Below are positions 32,977-41,423 of a DNA stretch of 41,423 nucleotides, in pieces. Position numbers and translations under genes: made by a program. Source of the stretch: an uncultured Stenotrophomonas sp. (GTDB lineage: Bacteria; Pseudomonadota; Gammaproteobacteria; Xanthomonadales; Xanthomonadaceae); contig CAMICU010000011.1 of NCBI GenBank assembly GCA_946223375.1, positions 1 to 41,423 on the forward strand, written 5' to 3'. Position 1 is the stretch's first letter. The number at the start of each line of letters is the position of its first letter. Under the pieces are notes generated by a model. That model saw only the letters and a list, made by a program, of their open reading frames with translations, searched no databases and was not told where the DNA came from.

Positions 32977-35079
32977 TCAGGAGCGCGGGTGCTCCAGCGC
33001 CGCCGGCAGCAGCGCGTAGTCGTCCACCGCCAGCTGCTCGGCGTGGTTGAGCCAGGCGCGGATCTCCAGGTCGTCGATCTCGTGGTCCAGCCCGAGCGGC
33101 ATGCGGATGCGGCCCTCGCTGTCCGGCTGCACCCACTGCTGGGCGATCACCACCTTGCGGCTGGAGGACACCGCCTCGACCCAGAACGGCCGCATCGGCC
33201 GCTGCGCCGCATACAGCTCCAGCACGTACTGGCCGGGCCCGGTGTGACGCGGCTGGCGGCTGATCATGCGTGACTGGCGCACGCTCGGGCGTGGTCCGCT
33301 GAACGCCTGCAGCGGGGCGTCGATGGCGATGCCGCGGCGCAGCTGGTTGTCGCGGAACAGGCGCATGCCCTGGTCGCTGTCGACCAGCAGCGCGCACCAC
33401 TGGCCATCGGCCGAGCCATCCTCGAAGGCGGTGCAGCGGTCCACATAGGCCAGGCGGTGCTCCGGATCGGCTTCCTCGAACCGGCGCGAGGTGTTCTCCA
33501 GGTACATCGACTTGAGCTGCCACTGCTTGTCGTATTCCAGCAGCACCGGCGGCTGCACCTTCTGCACGCCGACCAGCACCTGCTCCTGCTCCAGGCGCAG
33601 CAGGCGGGTCTGTTCGCCGAGCCACAGCGAGCGGGCGAAGGCACGGTAGCGGGCGTAGTCGCGCACGTCGCCCTGCAGCGCGGCGACGCTGGCGCTGGCC
33701 ACGCGCGGCGCGGCCAGCAGCGAGCGGCCGAAGCCGATCGCATCGATGCCCGGGTCGAGCAGCTGCAGTGCGGTGGCGCCGGAATCCAGCGTGGTGGCGG
33801 CTTCGGCCAGCACCTGCCGCGGCGCGATGTCCTTGCCCAGGAACAGCAGCAGGTTCTCGCGCTGCTGCCTGGCCAGCACATGGCTCAGATCGTTGGGCAT
33901 GGCCAGGTGGTCCGAGGCCAGCACCACCAGCGTGTTGTCGGCGAACTCGCTGGCGCGGATGCGGTCGATGAGCCGCGAGATCAGCCGGTCGGTGCACTTG
34001 AGTGCGTTCAGCAGGCCGATGTTGCCATGTGCGCTGCGGTAGCGGGTGCCCTTGCAGGCGACCGGCAGATGACCGGCGGGGTGGTGGGTGTCCATCGTCA
34101 ATGCGGTGAGCATGAACGGCTGGCCGGCGCGGGACAGTTCCAGGAACCGCTCGAACGCGGTTTCCAGCAGCACGTCGTCATGCACGCCCCAGTTGGAGAA
34201 ATGCTTGCGCGCGATGTCCTGCTGCTCGAACCAGGCCAGGTCGCGCACGTCATCGAAGCCATGCGAGGCGAGGAAGTCGCCCTTGGCGGCGAACTGGCCG
34301 TTGGCACCGCCCAGGTAATGGTTGCTGTAGCCCTGCTGCTTCAGGTAATCGCCCAGGCAGAACGCTTCGGGCAGGAAGCTGCCCATGCGGCCCATGCTGT
34401 TCTCATCGCCCTGCGCGGTGGTCAACGGCACCCCGCACATCGAGGACACCAGCCCGGCGATGGTCCAGCCGCTGCCGTCGGCCGAATCGACGTTGCGGAA
34501 ATCCAGTGCCTCGCCGGCCAGGCGCTGCAGGTTGGGCATCAGCCCGGGGAACACGCCCTCGTCCAGATAGGTGCGTTCCAGGCTTTCGCCATAGACCCAG
34601 ACGATGTTCGGTTGGCGCGCCAGCGGCTGCGACGGCACCACGTACTCCGCCGCCACCGCGCTGTAATCCACCGGCTGCATCTGCTGGTAGATGCGCCGCG
34701 CATCGCCGTACAGGGGGCTGGTGAACACCGCCGCCAGCAGCAGTGCGGCGAACCCGGCGAAGACCGGCGCGCCATGGCCCGCCAGGCGCAGGCGGCGCAC
34801 GCGCAGCAGCAGCAGCGGGCTCAGCGAGATCAGCACCAGCACCAGGAAGCTGGCGATATAGGCACCGAAGTCGCCGACGCCGGCCCCCTCCATGTCGCTG
34901 CGCAGGTGATACAGCGTGGCCGAGTTGATGCCGTCCCCGCTGAGCCGGTCGATCAACCACCAGCTGCTCATCGCCAGCAGCAGCAGCGACAGCAGTCCCG
35001 CCTTGAGCCGTGCCAGGGTGGGGGACAACAACAGAAGAACGACGAGTGCAGCCAGCGAGGGCCAGAAGATCCAATGCAT
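32977..35079 (-). CDS. opgB: Phosphoglycerol transferase I (osmoregulated periplasmic glucan modification)
   Basis: About 700 residues from the ATG at 35079 (a start at 35136 is possible). Four N-terminal membrane segments (about 1-130) precede a periplasmic sulfatase-fold domain. The match to E. coli OpgB is close throughout: SGDGINSATLYHL, VYGESLERTYLDEGVFP (E165), TIAGLVSSMCGVPL, FLPEAFCLGDYLKQQGY, TMDTHHPAGH (D330, H332) and LASDHLAMPND (D390, H391), giving the metal site of the LtaS/OpgB family. It transfers phosphoglycerol from phosphatidylglycerol to periplasmic glucans. The C-terminal 200 residues form an additional beta-rich domain, also found in OpgB. There is no opgGH nearby, as is usual for opgB. 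The frame runs open upstream, antisense-like over the UbiB gene in another frame. Confidence 0.92.
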   Translation of the reverse strand: MHWIFWPSLAALVVLLLLSPTLARLKAGLLSLLLLAMSSWWLIDRLSGDGINSATLYHLRSDMEGAGVGDFGAYIASFLVLVLISLSPLLLLRVRRLRLAGHGAPVFAGFAALLLAAVFTSPLYGDARRIYQQMQPVDYSAVAAEYVVPSQPLARQPNIVWVYGESLERTYLDEGVFPGLMPNLQRLAGEALDFRNVDSADGSGWTIAGLVSSMCGVPLTTAQGDENSMGRMGSFLPEAFCLGDYLKQQGYSNHYLGGANGQFAAKGDFLASHGFDDVRDLAWFEQQDIARKHFSNWGVHDDVLLETAFERFLELSRAGQPFMLTALTMDTHHPAGHLPVACKGTRYRSAHGNIGLLNALKCTDRLISRLIDRIRASEFADNTLVVLASDHLAMPNDLSHVLARQQRENLLLFLGKDIAPRQVLAEAATTLDSGATALQLLDPGIDAIGFGRSLLAAPRVASASVAALQGDVRDYARYRAFARSLWLGEQTRLLRLEQEQVLVGVQKVQPPVLLEYDKQWQLKSMYLENTSRRFEEADPEHRLAYVDRCTAFEDGSADGQWCALLVDSDQGMRLFRDNQLRRGIAIDAPLQAFSGPRPSVRQSRMISRQPRHTGPGQYVLELYAAQRPMRPFWVEAVSSSRKVVIAQQWVQPDSEGRIRMPLGLDHEIDDLEIRAWLNHAEQLAVDDYALLPAALEHPRS

Positions 35080-35369
35080 GCGGTCATTCGGGTAGCGGAG
35101 ACGTTGGCCGGCGACCGGAGTCGCCGTGCTCCCCATCACAGCCGCGTTGCCGGCGTGTGACAGACAGGGGCCCGATGGTGCCTGCGCGAACCTGACTGAA
35201 ATGTTTCGTGCACTGCTGCAGCGCGGTAGCCACGCGTATGGAGCGGCGAGAGTCCGCGCGTGCGACCACGGTGCCGTCGTGCAGGTGGACAAGCGGCAGT
35301 GATGCCGCAGCGCCGGTCGGCGTGGGTTCTCGCGGCGTCGTCCTTCCGGCGTGGACGGGCGCGGAATGC

Positions 35370-37022
35370 TCAGCGGTGCCCGCGTTCCTCGCGCTCGCGC
35401 GAGCGGGTGCGCCGGTCGAACAGCAGGGAACTGCAGATCAGGCCCACGCCGACCACCACGCCCAGCAGGAACAGCACGATGGCGAAGGCCGGATAGCCGA
35501 ACAGCGTGTAGCGGCTGGGCACCTGCATCAGCAGGGCGGAGGACAGCAGCAGCGCGGCGGTGATCAGGCCCGCGGCGATGCGGTTGGCGACCTTCTGGAT
35601 GTTCTCCATCAGCCGCGACTCCTCCAGCCCGGTGACCTTCATCTGCAGCCGGTTCTCCGCCACCAGGCTGAGGATGTCCGACACCCGGCGGGGCCCATCG
35701 CGCAGCAGCTGCTGCACTTCCATCGCCTCGCTGGCCAGGTTGGCGCGTGACAGCGACTTGCGCAGGCGCGCGCGCATCACGTGCTGCAGCTGCTGCTCCA
35801 CCACCTCGCGTGTGTCCAGTTCCGGTGCCAGCAACCGGCATACGCCTTCCAGGTTGAGCAGCGCCTTGCCGAGCAGGCTCAGTTCCGGTGGTGTACGCAG
35901 GTTGCTGGCGGTGGCGATGCGCACGATCTCCAGCACCACGCGGCCTTCGGAGACGGTGCCGCTGGCCGCGTAACGGGCGATCATCTGCCCGGTTTCGCGC
36001 AGGTGGCGCTCCTCGTCGTAGTCCTCCAGCCGGGTGCTGATGGCGATGATCTCGTCGGCGACCTCCTCGCCGCGCCCGTCCACCGCGGCGAACAGCAGCT
36101 TGAGCAGGTGCTCGCGCAGGCGTGGTGGCACATGCGCGACCATGCCCAGGTCGAAGATCGCCAGACGCCCGTCCGGGGTCACGCGCAGGTTGCCCGGGTG
36201 CGGGTCGGCATGGATCTCGCCGTGCACGAAGATCTGGTCCAGATAGCCGCGCACCAGTGCGGCGGCCAGCGGCAGCATCGGCTGCTCGGTGCGACGCACC
36301 GCGGCGATCGCGTCCACGCGCACGCCCGGCACCAGCTCCATCGTCAGCACCCGGCGGCTGCACAGGCTCCACAGCGGCTGTGGCACCCACAGCTCCGGGT
36401 ACGGTGCCAGATGGCGGCCGAAACGGGCCAGGCTGGCGGCCTCGGCTTCGTAGTCCAGCTCCATCCGCAGGGTCTTGGCGAACTCCTCCAGCCAGTCGGA
36501 GAAGCGCACCTTGCGGCCGACACGGGTCAGGTGGTCGGCGGCGCTGGCGAAGCTGCGCAGCACGCCGATGTCCGAGCGCAGCTGCGCGGCGACATCGGGC
36601 TTCTGCACCTTGATGGCCACCTGGCGGCCATCGCGCAGCTCGGCGCGGTGCACCTGCGCGATCGACGCGCAGCCCAGTGGCTCCGGGTCGAACCACTGGA
36701 ACAGCTTGTTGACCGGTGCGCCGAGGTCCTCGGCGATGATCGCGCGGATCTGCTCCACCGGAATCGGCGCCACGTTCTCCTGCATGCGCTCCAGCGCGGT
36801 GACGTACTCCTGCGGGATCATGTCCGGGCGGGTGGACAGCAGCTGGCCAAGCTTGACGAAGGTGGTGCCCAGCGCCTCCAGGTCGGCGACGAACTGGGTG
36901 GGATCGCCGGTGCCCGCGGACTTGTCCAGCCGCGGCAGCTCGCCATCGAGCACGATGCCGTTGAACACGCCTGCGTTCCGGTAGCGCAGCAGCAGACGCA
37001 CGATCTGCTGCCGCCGGTTCAT
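35370..37022 (-). CDS. UbiB/ABC1 (AarF) family atypical kinase-like protein
   Basis: A 550-residue protein from the ATG at 37022 behind a GGGGGG ribosome site. The diagnostic KxGQ motif is FVKLGQLLSTRPDMIPQEYV (K57-Q60). The Ala-rich loop replacement is GCASIAQVHRAEL, the conserved Lys is in VAIKVQKPDV, the catalytic-loop equivalent is HGEIHADPHPGNL and the metal motif is IFDLGMVAHV. Two C-terminal membrane helices (LITAALLLSSALLM, FAIVLFLLGVVVGVGLICS) anchor it as in UbiB/COQ8. UbiB supports ubiquinone synthesis; with no ubi genes next to it, this may be the housekeeping UbiB or a paralogue. Confidence 0.92.
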   Translation of the reverse strand: MNRRQQIVRLLLRYRNAGVFNGIVLDGELPRLDKSAGTGDPTQFVADLEALGTTFVKLGQLLSTRPDMIPQEYVTALERMQENVAPIPVEQIRAIIAEDLGAPVNKLFQWFDPEPLGCASIAQVHRAELRDGRQVAIKVQKPDVAAQLRSDIGVLRSFASAADHLTRVGRKVRFSDWLEEFAKTLRMELDYEAEAASLARFGRHLAPYPELWVPQPLWSLCSRRVLTMELVPGVRVDAIAAVRRTEQPMLPLAAALVRGYLDQIFVHGEIHADPHPGNLRVTPDGRLAIFDLGMVAHVPPRLREHLLKLLFAAVDGRGEEVADEIIAISTRLEDYDEERHLRETGQMIARYAASGTVSEGRVVLEIVRIATASNLRTPPELSLLGKALLNLEGVCRLLAPELDTREVVEQQLQHVMRARLRKSLSRANLASEAMEVQQLLRDGPRRVSDILSLVAENRLQMKVTGLEESRLMENIQKVANRIAAGLITAALLLSSALLMQVPSRYTLFGYPAFAIVLFLLGVVVGVGLICSSLLFDRRTRSREREERGHR

Positions 37023-37206
37023 GCCCCCCACGGGGGTGCTGCCGTCATGGGTGCCGGGAGTATTCAAACCACCTGCCTGCCACTGCCAGAGCGGCCAGTG
37101 TGGCCGGGGCCAGGTTGGCTCAAGGTGAATGGCGCTGCCCGGGCCTGCGCAGCGGGCCGTGAATGCGAGAGAATCCGCAGCGTCCACCCCAACTCTTGGT
37201 GCCCCG

Positions 37207-38118
<912 letters not shown>

Positions 38119-38464
38119 GCCGCAGGGCAACGGCACGCAACGACATGCGGTAGCAGCGACCTTGGCCGCGAGGCCGATGTGGAACCCGATGCAGGCATTT
38201 CTGCAATCGCGGATTCAAGGGCCATGTGCCTTGGCGGTGTCGCGGCTGAGGCCGCGCCTACGCTGGTCCTACGTCGGTAACGGCTATGCGTCGTGCAGGG
38301 CGACGTACGCAATGACGTCGGTAGGAGCGGCGTCAGCCGCGACGCTGACTGCACATCCGATGGTGGCGTATCGGCAGTTGCAGATTCCCTGCGGCTGCAT
38401 GCCTTGCCGGCCCCATGATGGAAAGCGCTTCTGCAGGACGAACGTACACGCCGGTAGCGCCTGC
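38119..38464. other. 346-bp REP-rich intergenic region
   Basis: The gap between the convergent DUF808 and sigma-partner genes holds no gene but three GTAG-type REP units (listed separately) with different spacers. No promoter is needed here because both flanking genes end in it. Confidence 0.75.
38150..38349. repeat. Cluster of three GTAG-type REP elements
   Basis: Unit 1 is 38150-38178 (plus; begins GTAGCAGCG, diverged). Unit 2 is 38239-38261 (minus; begins GTAGGCGCGG). Unit 3 is 38321-38349 (plus; begins GTAGGAGCGGCGTCAGCCGC). Units 2 and 3 differ at two positions over 23 bp in opposite orientation, so they can form a long cruciform or RNA stem. Unit 3 matches the 19911 element at 26 of 29 positions. 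This layout is typical of RAYT-mobilised REPs. Confidence 0.75.
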
Positions 38465-39127
38465 TTAGCGCGGCTCGTCCTGCAGTGCGTGCAGCTGCTG
38501 CTGGGCCTGCGCCAGCGACCGTCCGGACAGGTTCTCCAGCCCGCGCCGCAGCACATGGGTCGCCGGCAGCCGGCGCAGCGCCCAGCGCGCCAGCAGGCCG
38601 CTGCCCAGCATCGCCAGCACCCCGACGCCCAGCGTGGCCAGGAACCAGCGCGGTGCCGCGGCATACAGGTCCACGCCCAGCCATTGCGCGCACAGCCACT
38701 GCGTGGCCAGCAGCCACAGCCAGAACCACGGCAGGCTCAACGCGAGCTCGGTGAGCGCGGTGAAGCGGCGCAGCTGCGCGATGCGGCGCAGCTGCCGCAG
38801 CACCGTGGCATCGCTGCGTTCGATCCGGATCGCCAGCAACGCTCGGGTGATCGACACCCAGATCGCGGCGATGCCGTAGGCATGGAAGGCCAGGCCGGTC
38901 AGCAGCAGCTGCGGCACCTGCCGGTGTTCGATCCAGAAACGCGCGGCCAGTACCGTGACCGCGATCCACAGCAGCAGCCAGGCCAGCTGCAGGCCGCTGA
39001 AGGCACGCAGGCGCTGCCGGACCGCATGCTCGCGGGGCGCGCGCCAGGCCTGCAATGCGGCGGCCTCCAGCCGGTCGATACGTTGTGCCTGGTCGTGCCA
39101 GGCGGCCTTGAGCTGTTCCAGTTCCAT
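38465..39127 (-). CDS. Membrane protein, putative partner of the upstream ECF sigma factor
   Basis: A 220-residue protein starting MELEQLKAAWHDQAQRIDRL, a short cytoplasmic coiled coil, then four membrane segments (about 47-65, 73-95, 128-150, 165-185) and a helical C-terminus (LSGRSLAQAQQQLHALQDEP). It lies 13 bp downstream of the sigma gene, the usual place for an anti-sigma factor, and similar membrane proteins follow sigma genes in other Xanthomonadaceae. No zinc-binding ZAS motif (H-x3-C-x2-C) is present, so if it is an anti-sigma factor it is of an unconventional type. Confidence 0.75.
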   Translation of the reverse strand: MELEQLKAAWHDQAQRIDRLEAAALQAWRAPREHAVRQRLRAFSGLQLAWLLLWIAVTVLAARFWIEHRQVPQLLLTGLAFHAYGIAAIWVSITRALLAIRIERSDATVLRQLRRIAQLRRFTALTELALSLPWFWLWLLATQWLCAQWLGVDLYAAAPRWFLATLGVGVLAMLGSGLLARWALRRLPATHVLRRGLENLSGRSLAQAQQQLHALQDEPR

Positions 39128-39140
39128 GGCGTGGACCTCG

Positions 39141-39671
39141 TCAGTGCGGGGAAGGGGAGAGCCGCTGGCGCAGCTGCTGGCGCAGCCGGTGCAGGCGGGT
39201 GGCGGCGTTGCCGGGGCTGATGCCCAGCACCTCGCCGATCTGCTGGTGGCTGCAGTCGTCCAGATGGAGCAGCAGCAACGCCCGGTCCAGCGGCGGCAGG
39301 GACTGGATCACCGCCTGCAGCTGCGCGCGCTGGGCGGCGTCCTCGGCGGTGTCGGCAACGCTGGCGGCGGAGTCCGGTGGCTCGTCCGCGGCATCGGCGT
39401 GGTGGCGTTGGCGCAGCTGCCGGCCGCGCCGCTGCGAGATGGCCACGTTCAGCGCCACCCGGTACAGCCATGTGCTGAAGCGGGCCCTGTCCGGGTTGAA
39501 CGCCGGGAAGCCGCGCCAGGCCTGGATACTGATGTCCTGCACCAGGTCGCGCCGGTCTTCGGCGTCCTGGCTCCAGGCGCGGGCGACCTTGAGCACGATG
39601 CCCTGGTGCTGGGCCAGCAGCTGGGCGAAGCGCTGCTGCAGGTCGGTATCGGCGGTCATGGTGATGTCCAT
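39141..39671 (-). CDS. ECF-type sigma-70 family RNA polymerase sigma factor
   Basis: A 176-residue protein (172 if the ATG at 39659 is used). Region 2 spans about 20-85: VLKVARAWSQDAEDRRDLVQ, then AWRGFPAFNPDRARFSTWLY and RVALNVAISQRRGR. A linker rich in Ala/Asp is followed by region 4 (about 123-170): LPPLDRALLLLHLDDCSHQQ and IGEVLGISPGNAATRLHRLR, the helix-turn-helix for -35 binding. The membrane-protein gene downstream is probably co-transcribed. Upstream the gene is separated by only 53 bp from the end of the diguanylate cyclase gene on the same strand. The signal and regulon are unknown. Confidence 0.9.
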   Translation of the reverse strand: MDITMTADTDLQQRFAQLLAQHQGIVLKVARAWSQDAEDRRDLVQDISIQAWRGFPAFNPDRARFSTWLYRVALNVAISQRRGRQLRQRHHADAADEPPDSAASVADTAEDAAQRAQLQAVIQSLPPLDRALLLLHLDDCSHQQIGEVLGISPGNAATRLHRLRQQLRQRLSPSPH

Positions 39672-39724
39672 GCAGGGGTGATTCGCACCAGCGCGGCAAA
39701 CATCACAGGGTGGGGCGCGCGGCC

Positions 39725-41263
39725 TCAGTCCGCCGGCAGCACCCGGTTGCGGCCGATCCGCTTGGCCGCGTACAGCGCCTGGTCGGCACGGTGCAGCAAC
39801 GCCTCGGCGGTCTCGCCGGGCCGGGCCTGGGCGACGCCGCCGCTGAAACGGACCTGCACGCGCTCCCCGTCGAACAGGAACGGCCGCTGCACCAGCGTGG
39901 CCTGCAGCTGCTGCACGGTCTCCAGTGCGGTGGCGCCGGCGCTGCCGGGCAGCACCAGCACGAACTCGTCGCCGCCCTGCCGGGCCAGCCGCTCATGGCC
40001 GCGCAGCCGCTGCTGGACCACCGCCACCATGTGGCGCAGGGCCTGGTCACCGCCGGCATGGCCGTGGCGGGCGTTGGTCTGCGCGAAATGGTCCAGGTCC
40101 AGCATCGCCACGCTCAGCGGCGGGTCGCCGTCCAGTTCGGCGGCCAGCAGCTCCTCCAGCCCGCGCCGGTTCAGTGCGCCGGTCAGCGGGTCGGTGCGCA
40201 GCTGGTTGTCGGCCTGCTCCAGCTCACGCTCCAGCTGCTGCACGCGCAGTTCGGCAGCCTTGACCTCGGCGCGTGCGTTGGCCAGGTGGTCGCGTGAGCG
40301 GGCCGCCTGCGCCTGCACGCGCGCGGTGTCCTGCAGCACGTCCTGCAGCAGCTGGTTGAGGTCGGCGATGCTGCGCGCCTGGCGCACCGCGATCGCGTAG
40401 CTGGCGATGCGGTCGTGGTACTCGCCGGTTTCGGTGGCCATGCCGTCGACCTGCTCGACGAAGCTGACCATCAGTTCCTTCATCGCCTGCTTGGACTCGT
40501 CGATGCCCTGGCGCAGCAGCCCCTGCCGGTAGATCACCTCGCGCAGGTCGTTGCGGGTCTGCTCCAGCGCGCCGGTATCCAGCGGCCCGGACAGCAGCTG
40601 CCGCACGCTGCGGATCTGGCCGTGCAGCCAGCTGTTGCCGTCGAGCAGTTCGGTGATGTTCTCCAGCAGCATGTCGAACAGGCTCAGCAGCAGGTCGCGC
40701 TGCTCCTGGATGCCATCGCTGCGCACGCCGATCTGGTGGCACAGCTCGCGCAGGTGCTGGGCGACCAGGTCCAGCGGCTGGCCGCTGCGCCAGCCACGCA
40801 GTTCCTCGCCCATCCGTTGCGCCTGCTGCTCCAGCTCCGGCGAGTGCTGCATCAGGCTGGCCAGCACCGCGCCGAGCGTGTTGCTGAGCAGGTCGCGCAG
40901 GCGCTCGGCCTCGCTGTTGGCGGTCTGCGGCTGTTCCAGTTCGACCGTGCGGATGTATTTGTCGATCAGCTGCCGCAGCAGGCGCCCGTAGCGCTCCCAG
41001 TCCTGGTCCTGGTGCGCGCTGTGCAGCCGCTGGCCCATGTCGCCGAGCTCGCCGGGCAGCGAGCACATGCCCTGCGCGAACGCGCCCAGCAGCGGCTCGG
41101 GTGCGTCGGCACCGACGAACAGGCGCTGCAGCATCGCCATGCCACCGTCCACCGTGCCGTTGCCGGCCCCCGTCGCGGCCGCGACCGGGGGGGCGGCCCG
41201 CCGCGACAGGATGCGTCCCAGCCCGGTACTGCGGGGAAGGGGGGAGTCGGTGTGGTCGGCCAT
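39725..41263 (-). CDS. Diguanylate cyclase (GGDEF domain) with helical N-terminal sensor region
   Basis: A 512-residue cytoplasmic protein. Residues about 40-340 are predicted all-helical with no transmembrane segment and no PAS/GAF/REC signature. A coiled coil (VKAAELRVQQLERELEQADN) links to a GGDEF domain (about 350-510): LRTDPLTGALNRRGLEELL, MLDLDHFAQTNARHGHAGGD and the active site RQGGDEFVLVLPG, intact for cyclic-di-GMP synthesis. The inhibitory I-site RxxD is RGHE here, with Glu for Asp, so product feedback may be weakened. It likely links an unknown cytoplasmic cue to biofilm or motility. Confidence 0.92.
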   Translation of the reverse strand: MADHTDSPLPRSTGLGRILSRRAAPPVAAATGAGNGTVDGGMAMLQRLFVGADAPEPLLGAFAQGMCSLPGELGDMGQRLHSAHQDQDWERYGRLLRQLIDKYIRTVELEQPQTANSEAERLRDLLSNTLGAVLASLMQHSPELEQQAQRMGEELRGWRSGQPLDLVAQHLRELCHQIGVRSDGIQEQRDLLLSLFDMLLENITELLDGNSWLHGQIRSVRQLLSGPLDTGALEQTRNDLREVIYRQGLLRQGIDESKQAMKELMVSFVEQVDGMATETGEYHDRIASYAIAVRQARSIADLNQLLQDVLQDTARVQAQAARSRDHLANARAEVKAAELRVQQLERELEQADNQLRTDPLTGALNRRGLEELLAAELDGDPPLSVAMLDLDHFAQTNARHGHAGGDQALRHMVAVVQQRLRGHERLARQGGDEFVLVLPGSAGATALETVQQLQATLVQRPFLFDGERVQVRFSGGVAQARPGETAEALLHRADQALYAAKRIGRNRVLPAD

Positions 41264-41382
41264 TGCAGGGTCCGGGCGGGAGGGTGTCGGGGCGCCTGTG
41301 CGCGGGGGAAGGGTGGTATCAACGCCCCATTATCGGCAAGGTAGGGGGCGGCTTGAACGGCAGCCGGTCACAGGAGCAGGGC

Positions 41383-41423
41383 ATGCGGATCTTACTGGCG
41401 GGCGCCACCGGACTGGTCGGGGC
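41383..41423 (+). CDS. Start of an NAD(P)-binding Rossmann-fold protein, cut by window edge
   Basis: ATG 41383 follows CAGGAGCAGG. The 13 visible codons read MRILLAGATGLVG, the glycine-rich NAD(P)-binding loop (G-x2-G-x2-G) of atypical/extended short-chain dehydrogenases or NAD-dependent epimerases. Nothing more can be said. It diverges from the diguanylate cyclase gene. Confidence 0.75.
   Translation, partial: MRILLAGATGLVG

Noticed and set aside
35080..36696. Upstream extension of the opgB reading frame to 1239 residues
   Set aside because: It overlaps the UbiB-like gene in another frame, and similarity to OpgB begins at the membrane segment just after 35079.

Overview
The window is about 41 kb of high-GC chromosomal DNA from a gammaproteobacterium of the family Xanthomonadaceae, most probably Stenotrophomonas or a close relative. 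This is inferred from gene content: an Ax21-family outer-membrane protein, an Oar-like TonB receptor, a TorF-family porin, an OpgB phosphoglycerol transferase, and GTAG-ended REP hairpins of the kind common in this family. I see no rRNA, tRNA, CRISPR array, transposase, integrase or phage gene. Coding density is high, and the region reads as ordinary chromosome with one specialised catabolic cluster.

Positions 1-8858 hold that cluster. Leftward from a divergent AT-rich control region lie a secreted NlpC/P60 peptidase and, overlapping it by 4 bp, the start of an L-Ala-D/L-Glu (dipeptide) epimerase cut by the window edge. Rightward lie a secreted transglutaminase-like protein, a large Oar-like TonB-dependent receptor, a strong terminator, a secreted S12 beta-lactamase-type hydrolase and a VanX-type D-Ala-D-Ala dipeptidase. 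Every enzyme with a nameable activity fits breakdown of peptidoglycan stem peptides, so I read it as a murein-peptide scavenging locus. It is the most interesting part of the window.

Positions 8927-22735 carry mixed housekeeping and envelope genes: a small membrane protein, a secreted EF-hand protein, a HAD hydrolase, a secreted hypothetical protein, an HglS/YdcJ (DUF1338) 2-oxoadipate dioxygenase, a secretory lipase-type hydrolase, a GST, a DUF1428 protein, a lipoprotein, an HPP membrane protein, a TorF-type porin, bioA-bioD, a 49-residue zinc-ribbon protein, a 337-residue porin, a DUF6165 protein and a secreted hypothetical protein. Positions 22765-26078 are a complete copper-response module: copZ diverges from copA-cueR, and both promoters have the 19-bp spacer typical of MerR/CueR control.

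Positions 26295-41423 carry Ax21, small secreted and membrane proteins, a FAD-dependent oxidoreductase, an MscS-type channel with a DUF3772 region, opgB, a UbiB/ABC1 kinase-like protein, a DUF808 membrane protein, a REP cluster, an ECF sigma factor with a membrane-protein partner, a diguanylate cyclase, and the first 13 codons of an NAD(P)-binding protein. Several of these (MscS channel, OpgB, sigma/membrane pair, cyclase) concern envelope or osmotic adaptation, but they are separate transcription units.
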